Notes under the pieces: generated by a model
Databases searched by the model: none
What the model saw: the letters and a program-made list of their open reading frames with translations, nothing else
What the model was told of the DNA's origin: nothing
Position numbers and translations under genes: made by a program
Shown: positions 55,544-64,000 of the stretch, piece after piece
How the letters are laid out: each line of letters begins with the position of its first letter
Numbering within the stretch: position 1 is the first letter of the stretch
Assembly (NCBI RefSeq): GCF_021134715.1
Contig: NC_060019.1
Span: 3,100,001-3,164,000 of the forward strand
DNA: 64,000 nucleotides
Reading direction: 5' to 3'
DNA from: Daphnia pulex
Taxonomy: Eukaryota; Arthropoda; Branchiopoda; Diplostraca; Daphniidae

Positions 55544-55807
55544 ACATTTAGGATTTTGAACGCATGTTAAATGTAAAAGACTATAGCTTTTTCATAAAAA
55601 AAGGATTTATTATTTTTTTAATGGTCCGTTATTGGGAAAATAACAAAAAGAAATATTGATTTATTCATCTTTCATAATAGCCATTCATTGGGAAAACAAC
55701 AAAACAATTTAACAGCCACCTTGACGCAGCAAAGTAATAATCTAATATTATACCAATATGTGGGTTATCGACCGAAGAATCTTCTCGGAAAACAATATTT
55801 TACCATT
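55544..55807. repeat. Foldback arm, right
   Basis: Inverse of 54786-55048. Confidence 0.85.
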
Positions 55808-55821
55808 ACGGGACTAGACTT

Positions 55822-55966
55822 ATCCATTTTTTGGCCGTAGGGACATCCTTGGCGAGATCCTCTGCATCTGTCTATTGCCGGTCGGATCCCTATAGGGAAT
55901 CCCCTCTTAACCCTTGTTTACGTGGCTTCTAGAAGTTAAAAACTTTTATTGCATCAAGTCGAAAAA
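55822..55966. mobile_element. MITE family A, copy 2, degraded ends
   Basis: Shares GGCCGTAGGGACATCC, GGCGAGATCCTCT, CCCCTCTTAACCCTTGTTTA and TCTAGAAGTTAAAAAC with copies 1 and 3. The terminal CCCTTT and AAAGGG are lost. Confidence 0.75.
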
Positions 55967-55979
55967 TATTTGTAATACC

Positions 55980-56050
55980 GATCTTGGTGTAGTGGTTATA
56001 GTATTGGATTGGTGACTCAAGGTGTGATGGTTCAAATCCACTCAAGGCCA
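55980..56050 (+). pseudogene. tRNA-like sequence in the insertion
   Basis: GATCTTG partly pairs with CAAGGCC. TGGTGTAGTGGTTATAGT, loop TTGGTGA and B box GGTTCAAATCC. Closely related to 55075-55145 but in the opposite orientation. Confidence 0.5.
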
Positions 56051-56340
56051 AAATCAAGAACTTGTCTAATAACAAGTTGAAAATGAATAAATATTCCACG
56101 CTGGACTATATAACCATAAACACAACAACCAGATTTCCATCAAAATTTTAAAAGTAGTAAAACTGTTATTTCACCAATAAAAGTGAAATAAGTAAAACAA
56201 GTTGAAAAAATATTTTGAGCCAACAAATTTGGGTGCAAAAATATATTGGAAAAATATTTAAAAAAATTATTTTACCAACATCTCAATTGTAGGAATATAA
56301 TATTTTAGCAATATTTGGGAAATATACTCTGCTAGCTGGG

Positions 56341-56528
56341 AACAGTCGAACGGCACAATTAATATCTCTTACATCTCCTCAGAATCTCAACTAGCCGACA
56401 TATTCACAAAGCCGCTGAGTGGCAACCGTTTTTGTATCCTTAGATCTCAACTTGGAGTCGTCGAGGGGCCAATCACAGGATCGCGATTCTAAAGTCTTCA
56501 TTTCACCACAATGCAATTTAAGGAGGTG
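56341..56528 (+). pseudogene. Copia RNase H tail and polypurine tract
   Basis: NGTINISYISSESQLADIFT, KPL follows the insertion, and the frame ends shortly after. AGGAGGTG just before 56529 is the likely polypurine tract. Confidence 0.85.
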
Positions 56529-56746
56529 TGTTGAGACTAAATTGCAACGGTTCAGCAATCTATGGTTGCTAAACCATCCTGCCCAAAAAGGATGCTGTTT
56601 AGCTTCACTCCCCCTCTCCCTCTTTGTCACTCTCTTGCCCCAGGAAGTTTCGTTTGAAGTCTGTACTGTCTGTACTAGTTCTCTTTTTTGATATTTTTCC
56701 AACTGAAATAAAAGGTATTATGAGTCAAATGTGTTTCAATTTAATA
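56529..56746 (+). repeat. 3' LTR (copia)
   Basis: 218 bp; followed by AATTT (56747-56751). Confidence 0.88.
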
Positions 56747-56751
56747 AATTT

Positions 56752-57473
56752 TCCTAAAGAATAGGAGGAATTCTATTAAAACGTTATCTTTCCCATTATT
56801 GTCGTTTGAAACGTCAAGGTTATAGAAACCAAAGAAGGTTATAAGGATATAATGTTGTAATTTCTTATCTTTAACATTACTCGCAAAAAGCGAGAGTTTG
56901 TGACTTTGATAACATTTCTAATTAGAAATTCAAATCCCATTTAAAGTACGAGTCTGCAATTGGATTGAGAAGAGAAGAGAAAGTTCTTCACATAAGTATT
57001 TGAAACAGTTCAGTTTATCTGGTACGATGCTGATGCTATCAACATGACGTTCTTCTCCTGATGACTGCCTTTTTCGCAAGCCTTAGTTACAATCAACCTT
57101 ATTCACTATCTTATCCCAAAATTATGCAAATATATATGGCGTAAACAAAAACTGCTAGCAAGCAATGTAAATACGATCGTATCGTAGATTGCTTTTCGGT
57201 TATTTTAACACGTAACCCAATTTCGATGGGACGATTCGATTCGATGTCACGATCTATCTGAGTATGTTTAGATGTTGTTTTATTTTATTGTGCGGATTTA
57301 TTTCGTGTTATGAAGATTTTCAGAAATCAATCAATCATCAGAATTTCAGGAAACCATTTACCATTAAAGTCCCTCCGTCATTCTGGCTGATGTCAGGGAT
57401 AGGCTACCTCTCCTGGTAGACCGTGTCCCAGTGGAAAGTGGAAGAGAGATTGTTGTAATGTTTGTTTTTGCAA
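56752..57473. other. Intergenic, no gene seen
   Basis: AT-rich, nothing recognised. Confidence 0.4.
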
Positions 57474-57624
57474 CCCTTTATCGACGTGAACCGATAAAAG
57501 TTTTTAGCTTCTAGACGCCACGTAAACAAGGGTTAAGAGAGGATTCCCTATAGGGATTTGTCCCGACAGGCAATAGCGAGATCCAGAGGATCTTGCCACG
57601 GATGTCCCTACGGTCGAAAAAGGG
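57474..57624. mobile_element. MITE family A, copy 3 (151 bp)
   Basis: CCCTTTATCGACGTGAACCG at the left, GTCGAAAAAGGG then TTAA at the right. About 90% like copy 1 in inverse orientation by eye. The left flank reads TGCAA rather than TTAA. Confidence 0.82.
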
Positions 57625-58672
57625 TTAATCTAGGGTAGTGCCTATAAAAGGTTTGTCTATTCCTCCACTAGCCTGCAAGTGGCAGTTTTAGCGAACCAGA
57701 TTGCCAGATAACAGCATCAATAACAATTGGTACAATTTTGGTCTCCGACATGTTTTCTCTAGGAAGCTTTCCTTATGAACTGAGTGGCAACAGTTTCACA
57801 TTTTGCAAGGGGTATCGGCTCTAATGAAAAAGGAAGAAAAAAAATAGCAGGGTAGGTAAGATACTCGAGAAAAAATGAAAAACTAGGAAAAAAGCGGCAG
57901 GCAAATTTAAATAATTGTCTGTCCTTTTTTCTACAGTTTTCCACTGTTTCTAAACTATCACAATTTTAAAGAGAAAAATTCTTTTGAGCCAGCCAATGGC
58001 AGTCGCCGTGGCCATCGCGTGACAAGCTAGCACGTGGCTAGCCAGGCTGTCTAAACGTTCAACTTAAACAGCCCAGCTAACTTTTTTGGAAGTTGGATGA
58101 CGTCAGTCAACAACTGCAATTAAAACTGAATCGGCCCATGGAGGCACTTGGGGAATAAAGTTGAGCAACAAAAAGAGTCACTCATAAGCGCATTCACAGC
58201 AGCTAATGGGAGTGTGAGCCATCTAGCCGAAAGCAACGACACTCTTGCTGGGCAAGGAACGTCTCACCAAATCCCGCTATCCTGTGCGGATCTGACAACA
58301 CTTTCATAGTCGGCGCTAAATTTGTGGAAACCCGTGGAAACCGTTTTCTGTGACTTTTGCAAGTAACAGAGTTCCTATAGTGAGGTTATTCTCCTCTTCT
58401 GTAGCTATACCTCCTAACTATGTCACAGCTTTCTGTTAATCATTAAAAAGTTTTCCACGTTGCTTTGGGAGAACGATTTATGCTCGGTTGTATAAGAGCA
58501 CTATTCTCTGAATTTCTTGGTCGGTTATGTCTGCTGATGTGCCAATTGGCAACGGTTGATTCACGTAACCATTTTTTTAAAGCACCGTCGATTGCTTTCT
58601 CCAATCCAAAAAAGGTACGTCCGTAATAATCAGCACCTACGACCGCACCGTCGCGGCACTCTAAATTTTTCG
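57625..58672. other. Intergenic, weak minus-strand frame
   Basis: A 77-residue minus-strand frame at 58676-58443 (GADYYGRTFFGLEKAIDGAL; KKWLRESTVANWHISRHNR) looks protein-like but has no known match to me. Confidence 0.3.
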
Positions 58673-58730
58673 ACACATACTAAGTAGTATGTGTAGGTAC
58701 GAAGCCGCTTAGTACTAGCTTCGTATGTGT
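58673..58730. repeat. Two adjacent perfect or near-perfect hairpins
   Basis: ACACATACTAAGTAGTATGT plus GT (9-bp stem, 58673-58694), then TACGAAGC...GCTTCGTA (58698-58725). The outer ACACATAC can also pair with GTATGTGT at 58723-58730. Confidence 0.85.
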
Positions 58731-59139
58731 ATCTAAAATGTTTGTTAGTCTCTATCGAATGAACACCATGGTTCCCTGACAGGTTTTATCCTTTTCATCT
58801 AATTAACATTCCTGGTTCATATCGGTAACATCTAAGTAAATGTAAAAACTTTTTTTTTGAAATGTAATACATCGAGTAATCTTAGAAAAAGCACAATTAT
58901 CCAAGTTTATAAACAAACTTGCAGCAACTTGTTAGTTTTTCAAGTAAGTCTGAGTAGGCTACGGTGTTATATATTATAATTACAATTTTAGGGTTTTGTT
59001 TTTGGTTTGAATCTTGATATCGGTGAAAATGAGTAGGTTGACAAATTGCTTAGAAAAGGCTTCTCTTGTTTAACGAATTGTCCCTCGAATTTTCAACTAC
59101 ATACCGCTAAAACAAACGTTAACTGCCCTTTTTAGTAAT

Positions 59140-59760
59140 GCCGATTTTAGACGTTTGTACTTTAATGAGCAAACTAGTCTTGATGGGGAAATGCGTGAAA
59201 ACATTTATACTAAACATTACAAATCGCACAAGCTTTTTAAAGAAGATCCGCGAGCGTCAAGAATTCGAGTTGTTAATGACGATCTTGAGGTGTGTAATCC
59301 TTGCGGTTCCAAAACCAAATTTCATCAACTAGCCATGTTTTGCTTTTGTAATTTATATTTGCCTCCATGTCGTATGTTTATATTTATCCATTTGCAATCT
59401 GCAAAATGTTGGATGTAGTTGAAGATAACTTTGGGTTTGTTCTTCGACAATTAATGTTGGAGTTGCGCGAACTTGAATCTGCAGAAGGAATGGCTTTAAA
59501 TATCTCGAACTTACCAAATTTCAAATCTTAGGCTTGCGAGATCTGGGGTTTTATGGCCAGTTTTCTACCAAATTGTGTCGTCTTTGCCTCATTGATCGAT
59601 CAGAAAAAGCAACGTTGATCAGCTGCTTTTGAGAGATAGGACAAATTACGACCAAGCTGTCGTGTCTTCAAAGGAGTGGCTGATAAGGAGGAAAATGTCA
59701 TTACATAATCAGATGACACTTTAATAGCTATCTGCTTTAGAAAGTGTGGATGTCTTAGAA
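59140..59760 (+). pseudogene. Fragment of a conserved uncharacterised gene (CNPxGSK motif)
   Basis: Frame HKLFKEDPRASRIRVVNDDL, EVCNPCGSKTKFHQLAMF resembles a domain found in many uncharacterised animal proteins (CNPLGSKxxxHK followed by NLPP). After frame changes it goes on with DVVEDNFGFVL and, near 59525-59620, LRDLGFYGQFSTKLCRLCLI, matching the later GF-ESF...CRxC part of that family as I recall it. Stops and shifts indicate decay. Function unknown; some members are associated with transposon-rich loci. Confidence 0.45.
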
Positions 59761-59857
59761 GTTATGGTGGAACCTTCCTCGTCAACCAACAAAACATCGA
59801 AGGTGGTACATTGTTAAATGCAGTAATTTATCTTAATAACTCTATCCATTGTTTATT

Positions 59858-60926
59858 TAGGGTGTGCCACAAGGCTCAGTACTCGGCCCGACAATTTTCA
59901 CCGCTCATCTGAGTCCTGTTCATGATGTCGTGAGTAGGCATGAGATCAATCTACATACTTATGCGGATGACAACGAGCTTTATACTAGCTTTAATCTCCT
60001 GAAGGGGGATCAATCAGATCAACTGGCTGCCTATCGGCGTATCTCCGATTGCTATGATGAGACGCATGACTGGATGACTACCAACAAGCTAAAGATGAAC
60101 GGTGACAAGACGGAGCTGCTGCTAGTCCTACCTTCGTCAAGACGAGGGAAAGGCATCGAGTTGGAAACCATTCGGGTCGGCAGCCACCAAGTTACTCCGG
60201 AGGAATGTGTGAGAAACCTTGGAATTACTCTTGATTCTGGCCTATCGTTCGAAAGGCATGTGAATGAAGTCTGCAGAAAGGCCTACTTTCAGATCAAAAA
60301 TATTGCCAGAATCAGGAGATACCTGGACATCAACGCAACACGGACGCTGGTACAAGCGCTGGTGATATCGACTATCGATTACTGCAATGCTCTACTAGTC
60401 GGCCTGCCAGAGAGGGTGATTGGAAAGTTGCAGAGAGTACAAAATTCAGCGGCTAGGCTAATTCTGCGCCTTGGAAGGCGAGAGCACATCACTCGTCATC
60501 TGAGAGACCTGCACTGGCTGCCGGTTAAGAGTAGAATTGAATTCAAGGTCCTGGTACTAGTCTACCGCTGTCTGCATGGATTGGCGCCGCAGTACCTTGC
60601 CGACTTGGTGAAGCTGCGCGACTCGACGGTACTGACCAGGTTGGCAGGTGCAAAACATCTGTTGGTGCCGAAAACAAGAACAGCGCACTATGGGGATCGT
60701 GCTTTCTGCAGAGTTGGGCCGGTCCTTTGGAACAGCCTGCCACCGAATATTAGAACAAAGGAGTCACTCTCAACTTTTAAATCCGCCCTAAAAACCCATC
60801 TGTTTAACTGTCCCCGCTGATGCAAAACTGTACTGTTTCCCTGGCCATGAAAATGTTAGCGCCTTTGATCAAGTCTTGTTAAAGGGCGCTATATAAATGT
60901 CAAATATAATAATAATAATAATAATT
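59858..60926 (+). mobile_element. 5'-truncated L2-type non-LTR retrotransposon
   Basis: Starts inside RT at VPQGSVLGPTIF and runs to the L2-style 3' end GGGCGCTATATAAATGTC followed by an (ATA)n tail. Shares its 3' form with the older copy at 8860. Confidence 0.88.
59864..60820 (+). CDS. L2 reverse transcriptase C-terminal part, open frame
   Basis: 318 residues without a stop: PQGSVLG, YADDNELYTSF (catalytic YADD), WMTTNKLKMNGDKTELLLV, VRNLGITLDSGLSFERHV, STIDYCNALLVGLP, AARLILRLGRREHIT, HWLPVKSRIEFKVLVLVYR and PTLWNSLP-like PVLWNSLPPNIR near the end. The N-terminal half, endonuclease and ORF1 are missing, so it is a dead copy but young enough to keep its frame. Confidence 0.93.
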   Translation: MPQGSVLGPTIFTAHLSPVHDVVSRHEINLHTYADDNELYTSFNLLKGDQSDQLAAYRRISDCYDETHDWMTTNKLKMNGDKTELLLVLPSSRRGKGIELETIRVGSHQVTPEECVRNLGITLDSGLSFERHVNEVCRKAYFQIKNIARIRRYLDINATRTLVQALVISTIDYCNALLVGLPERVIGKLQRVQNSAARLILRLGRREHITRHLRDLHWLPVKSRIEFKVLVLVYRCLHGLAPQYLADLVKLRDSTVLTRLAGAKHLLVPKTRTAHYGDRAFCRVGPVLWNSLPPNIRTKESLSTFKSALKTHLFNCPR

Positions 60927-60930
60927 TATC

Positions 60931-61860
60931 TACAGAATCTTACTTTCGACGTCAAAGACATTTTGAATGGAAACGAAGATGGTCGCAAACTTCTAGAAAA
61001 GTATCCGTCCGATAGCAACATCCCTGGGACAGAAAAGGATCAGAATTCACTAACCTACAACGTGTTGGGTTACGTTATCAACAAGATTGGTCATTGACAC
61101 CCTACAGCATCAACTAAAAAAAAATTGGATGCAGCCAATATGGCTGTGTTTCCCCAAATGGGAATTGTTCGCGATGGTATTCCATCTCATGCCTACATTT
61201 ACAGCAAGGCAACTGCTAATCGTACTTCGTTCAACACCTGAAGCGTATGAGGAAATTAAGTTGCTCTGACTCCGGATCAAAGGAACCAAGTCAACTGAAA
61301 AAGACAACAAGAATGTTGGAAAAGGTAAATCATGGAAGAAAAAATCGGAAGCTGTTGAGCAGCTTTTGGATGAAGATGTTGCTGAGCAAGCCAAAATTAA
61401 GGTTACTGTTTTTGTAATTTATTTTATTAAGTTTAGCATCATCTAATATATCCTTTTTTATTATGTGGGTTGCGTGGTTGCAATCGTGTGGCCTTTTCAT
61501 AGAGAATTTGAAAATCTGTGAATTCATGCATGACACGTATGAGTATAGGAAAATCAAAATTCAAGAAGTACTATTAACCCCGACGTCTATACTTAGTGAG
61601 TAACCTAGATTTAAGGATGTTAATTACGGCTAGCGTGTTCCACTTTTTCTGTTTACAATATATTAAGTGCATAATATGACCATTTTCTTATTTTCTTCTA
61701 GGAAATACGGATTTGGAGCACTTCGTGAAAAACAAGCCCAAACATTTAAATCAGCCATTACTCATTTGTCTGGGGAGTCATGTCTCCCCAAAGCAATTTA
61801 TTCTGGTCGCCGACCCACTCTCTAAGAAACGCTGTGTTCTAAAAGGAAACTAATTTTTTG
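60931..61860 (+). pseudogene. Pieces of a SAMD3-like uncharacterised gene
   Basis: Three pieces. 60940-61095 (acceptor TATCTACAG; FDVKDILNGNEDGRKLLEKY). 61100-61340, with MAVFPQMGIVRDGIPSHAYI, stops and a frame change. 61702-61860 (acceptor TTCTTCTAG; QPLLICLGSHVSPKQFILVA, ending in a stop). The FPxL...Y and QPxLICIG...F-L motifs recall uncharacterised fish proteins annotated as SAM-domain-3-like. The gene at 62370-64000 on the other strand belongs to the same kind of family. Confidence 0.4.
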
Positions 61861-62369
61861 CTATATCTAAACATGACTTGTTTGTCACCTCCTCCGACAC
61901 ACGATGTTTAGAAATTTTTTTTAAAACAAAAATGATTCCCCCCAACCAAACACATTTGTTTTCTTTTTGTTTTTAACCAAACGGCACCGAAAGAACCCCA
62001 GGCTATGCTGGAAGCCATGGCCTCGTTATCCCACCCCCCCTTATTTGCATATTTCTCGAAATTCTTAAAAATTTTTATTTACATAAATAAATGAATTAAC
62101 TTAAAAGTTGAATACATTAATTTGCAGCAAAATGCATTTATACCTAATTTGGTAAAAATCTAATCATCTGCATCCTCTTCTGTTCTCTATATTTTGCTAT
62201 AGATTTTTCGTATCTAGATGTATCAGATGCTGTTTCTCAGCATTTATATGTATCTATAGCCAAAATGCAATCCGAATCTCTATATATTCATTTTATTAGA
62301 TAAAAAAAATATTCTATACTTTCAACAGCTATTATATGTCACTTTATTTTAGACAAAAGTACATATACT
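61861..62369. other. Intergenic between convergent genes
   Basis: AT-rich; contains a CCACCCCCCC run near 62030. No gene. Confidence 0.5.
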
Positions 62370-64000
62370 TCAATTGAAAACAAAGGAACACAAATCTTTC
62401 ATTTTTTTGGATGGATTCATTGAGGGGACAATTTCAAACATAATTTCAAGAAATCCATAAACAAATTTCAATTTTGAAGGATAATTGATGTCTAGGATGT
62501 GATAGTACATTAGCAAATAACCCACTGATTGTTCAAAAGATTTAGTTTCAGTAAGAGCTACAGCCGAATTGTCGATCTTGATGTAATATGACCCATTTAT
62601 GTCCAAGGCACCAGGCAACTCCATGTCGCTAGCAAGATTTGCAGCCTCCTTTGGAAGAAGAATTTCCTATAGTTATTAGAAATCGTTAGACTGGGAAACA
62701 AACATTAAAAATGTACTTAATGATGTAACTTACATTGAATGACTGGTACAGAAGATTCCATCCGTCAGCAGTTGATCCTTTTTTGTTTTGGGACGGTTGC
62801 GTATTGGCTGCTGCATGCAGTGTCAACTTTAAGACACATTTCATGCGTCCAGGAATATCTAAATGATAAAATAGTTTATTAATTTAAACTGAATTACGAC
62901 AGGATACATTGAAACACAAACCAAAGTTTTCTTCAGCTTCCCCTGCTGCCTTCCTTAAGATATCTAACACGGCTAAACTCTTCGTAAATTTATGTTTACA
63001 AAATTCTATTATTTTACATTCTGCTTTCCGCCAATTTGAAGCAAAAGTTTGCAAAGTACTCCCTTTTAAACGAAAAAATTCGTCTCTTACCAGCAATAAA
63101 CAATATTTTATACATAAATAATACATATGCATGGTAGAAATATTACGGCTTCAGGCATGTCCTTAAGACGAGGATATTTGTTCAAAAATACAGATGCGTC
63201 AACCTTGCATCCATTTTGTATGAAAGCCTGGCGGCTTTCATACGTTACTTTCATCAATCGAAGAATTTCGCTGCAATTGGGGTTTCTTGTGTCATTGGAA
63301 TCTAATTGTGTAAATCTCATGAACTCCTCTGCTTCCCTTATTTCATCTTCCGTATAAGAATCCCCCTCAGGACACAAAAAGACTGTTTTGGGCCTAGAAT
63401 TTAAATGAATTTAGAGAAACGTGAAATAAACTAAGAAAAAAGTTATTTGAGTACCGCTTATTTGAACGTTTATCTGAAAGCTGCTTCCTTGTTCGTTTCC
63501 CTCTCATGTAGGACTCTAACGAACCTTTGCGAGTTTTATCGTCAAAAAACAAATCCTTAAATAACACCGAAAGTATAAGAATATAATAACAACGAACGTG
63601 TCATTTCTCTTATAACAGATTTAATATAAATTATTCATACCCACGGTGATTCAGTGTTGAAACTACCAGCTGATGGAAAGAAAGAGACAATTGATTTGGC
63701 CATCTTTAAAATTTCGTTGAATGTAGGGAAATTTTCGTGTCTGAAAAAAAGGTTAGGTTAAAAAAGTTACATTGAATGGGACGTTTCCTCTCCCTCTTAA
63801 ATCTATCACCATGTTTGTTACCGCTCCCTGCAAGGCCATTCTTGTTGCAATCATTTTGTCTCTCAATGAGGGGCGGTATTTAGGTCTATTGTCTATGATC
63901 TCGTTTTCCGCCTGAACATTGTCATTATCGTGCAAACCAAGGTCATCAATTTCTTCACTTTCAGACTGTATTAAACTTAACACACTTTATTTTTTACCGC
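62370..64000 (-). CDS. Multi-exon uncharacterised conserved protein, runs off the window
   Basis: Exons on the minus strand: 64000-63771 (SLRDKMIATRMALQGAVTNM), 63740-63641 (NFPTFNEILKMAKSIVSFF), 63555-63455 (DLFFDDKTRKGSLESYMRGK), 63393-63147 (EGDSYTEDEIREAEEFM; VFLNKYPRLKDMPEA), about 63085-62922 (DEFFRLKGSTLQTFASNWRK), 62858-62734 (DIPGRMKCVLKLTLHAAANT) and 62666-62370 (EILLPKEAANLASDMELPGA; HILDINYPSKLKFVYGFLEI). Phases agree for the last three exons and for 63740 to 63147; two joins (63771/63740 and 63147/63085) are not in phase by eye. KYPRL...DEF and the late NYPxxxxxxYxFLE motif recall animal proteins annotated as SAM-domain-3-like. Function unknown. Confidence 0.55.

Larger units (their letters stand above)
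54769..56340. mobile_element. Foldback-type insertion, 1572 bp, TIR CCCAGCTAGC
   Basis: Ends are CCCAGCTAGCA and its inverse TGCTAGCTGGG form. Deleting it with a 2-bp AA duplication restores the copia frame (HFLMDQ joined to QSNGTIN). Long inverted arms of about 260 bp lie at 54786-55048 and 55544-55807. The core has tRNA-like boxes. MITE family A copy 2 and another tRNA-like sequence lie in the right part. No transposase. Confidence 0.82.
50341..56746 (+). mobile_element. Ty1/copia LTR retrotransposon, interrupted
   Basis: LTRs at 50341-50556 and 56529-56746 (TGTTGAGACTAAATTGCAAC...CAATTTAATA) differ at around ten positions, so it is older than the gypsy elements. The primer site GGTTATGGGCCCAGG directly follows the left LTR and matches the anticodon region of initiator tRNA-Met, the half-tRNA priming known for copia. 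A 1572-bp foldback insertion (54769-56340) splits the RNase H end. Confidence 0.92.

Noticed and set aside
54786..55807. LTR pair inside the copia element
   Set aside because: The two arms are inverted, not direct, so they are foldback arms rather than LTRs.
60543..60743. Minus-strand frame inside the L2 copy
   Set aside because: Shadow of the intact RT frame.

Overview
This is a eukaryotic, almost certainly arthropod, window. It shows introns with GT/AG sites, intron-containing tRNA genes, LTR, DIRS and non-LTR retrotransposons and MITEs, and no operons. The mix of DIRS, BEL/Pao, Ty3/gypsy, copia, L2-type and I-type elements with a FEM-1-like gene family would fit a crustacean such as Daphnia; the species is inferred, not shown. 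Most of the 64 kb is nested mobile DNA and very little is intact single-copy gene.

Layout. About 0.5-3 kb: a 43-bp tandem repeat and a frameshifted FEM-1-like ankyrin pseudogene (minus strand). 4.3-7.6 kb: an LTR element with identical 371-bp LTRs but a ruined pol. 8.9-18.4 kb: an L2-type non-LTR element (minus) split by a full-length 6.3-kb I-type element (10954-17277, target duplication GTGTT) and by a 151-bp MITE. 19.3-19.8 kb: a second MITE family with long inverted repeats. 20.4-20.6 kb: a weak two-exon gene candidate. 21.3-23.7 kb: a decayed DIRS-like element (minus). 23.8-31.1 kb: an inverted second copy of the FEM-1-like 3' end and its flank, split by a young 6.4-kb Ty3/gypsy element (24122-30567, identical LTRs, target duplication CATG). 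33.0-34.3 kb: a five-exon gene of unknown family with stop codons. 35.0-36.9 kb: a BEL/Pao fragment.

36.9-50.1 kb: a tandemly amplified tRNA cluster (Arg-TCT with intron, Ser-TGA, Lys-TTT, Arg-CCT-like, Ser-CGA-like, Ile-AAT, Leu-TAG-like) in about three units, the first interrupted by a DIRS retrotransposon with inverted terminal repeats (39094-42943). 50.3-56.7 kb: a copia element (LTRs 216 and 218 bp, target duplication AATTT, half-tRNA-iMet primer site) whose pol is interrupted by a 1.57-kb foldback insertion. 57.5 kb: a further MITE copy. 59-61.9 kb: broken pieces of conserved uncharacterised genes with a 5'-truncated L2 insertion carrying an intact 3' reading frame. 62.4-64 kb: a multi-exon gene (minus) of an uncharacterised animal family, running off the window end.

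The elements form a dated stack: the L2, DIRS-like and BEL copies are old; the I-type and copia copies are intermediate; the two Ty3/gypsy-type elements are young (no LTR differences seen). The two young elements share primer-site and polypurine motifs, which suggests that the damaged one is mobilised in trans by relatives of the other. No clearly new cellular system was found. The strongest oddities are the tRNA array, the foldback insertion with tRNA-like cores, the piggyBac-like MITE family and the trans-mobilised LTR element.
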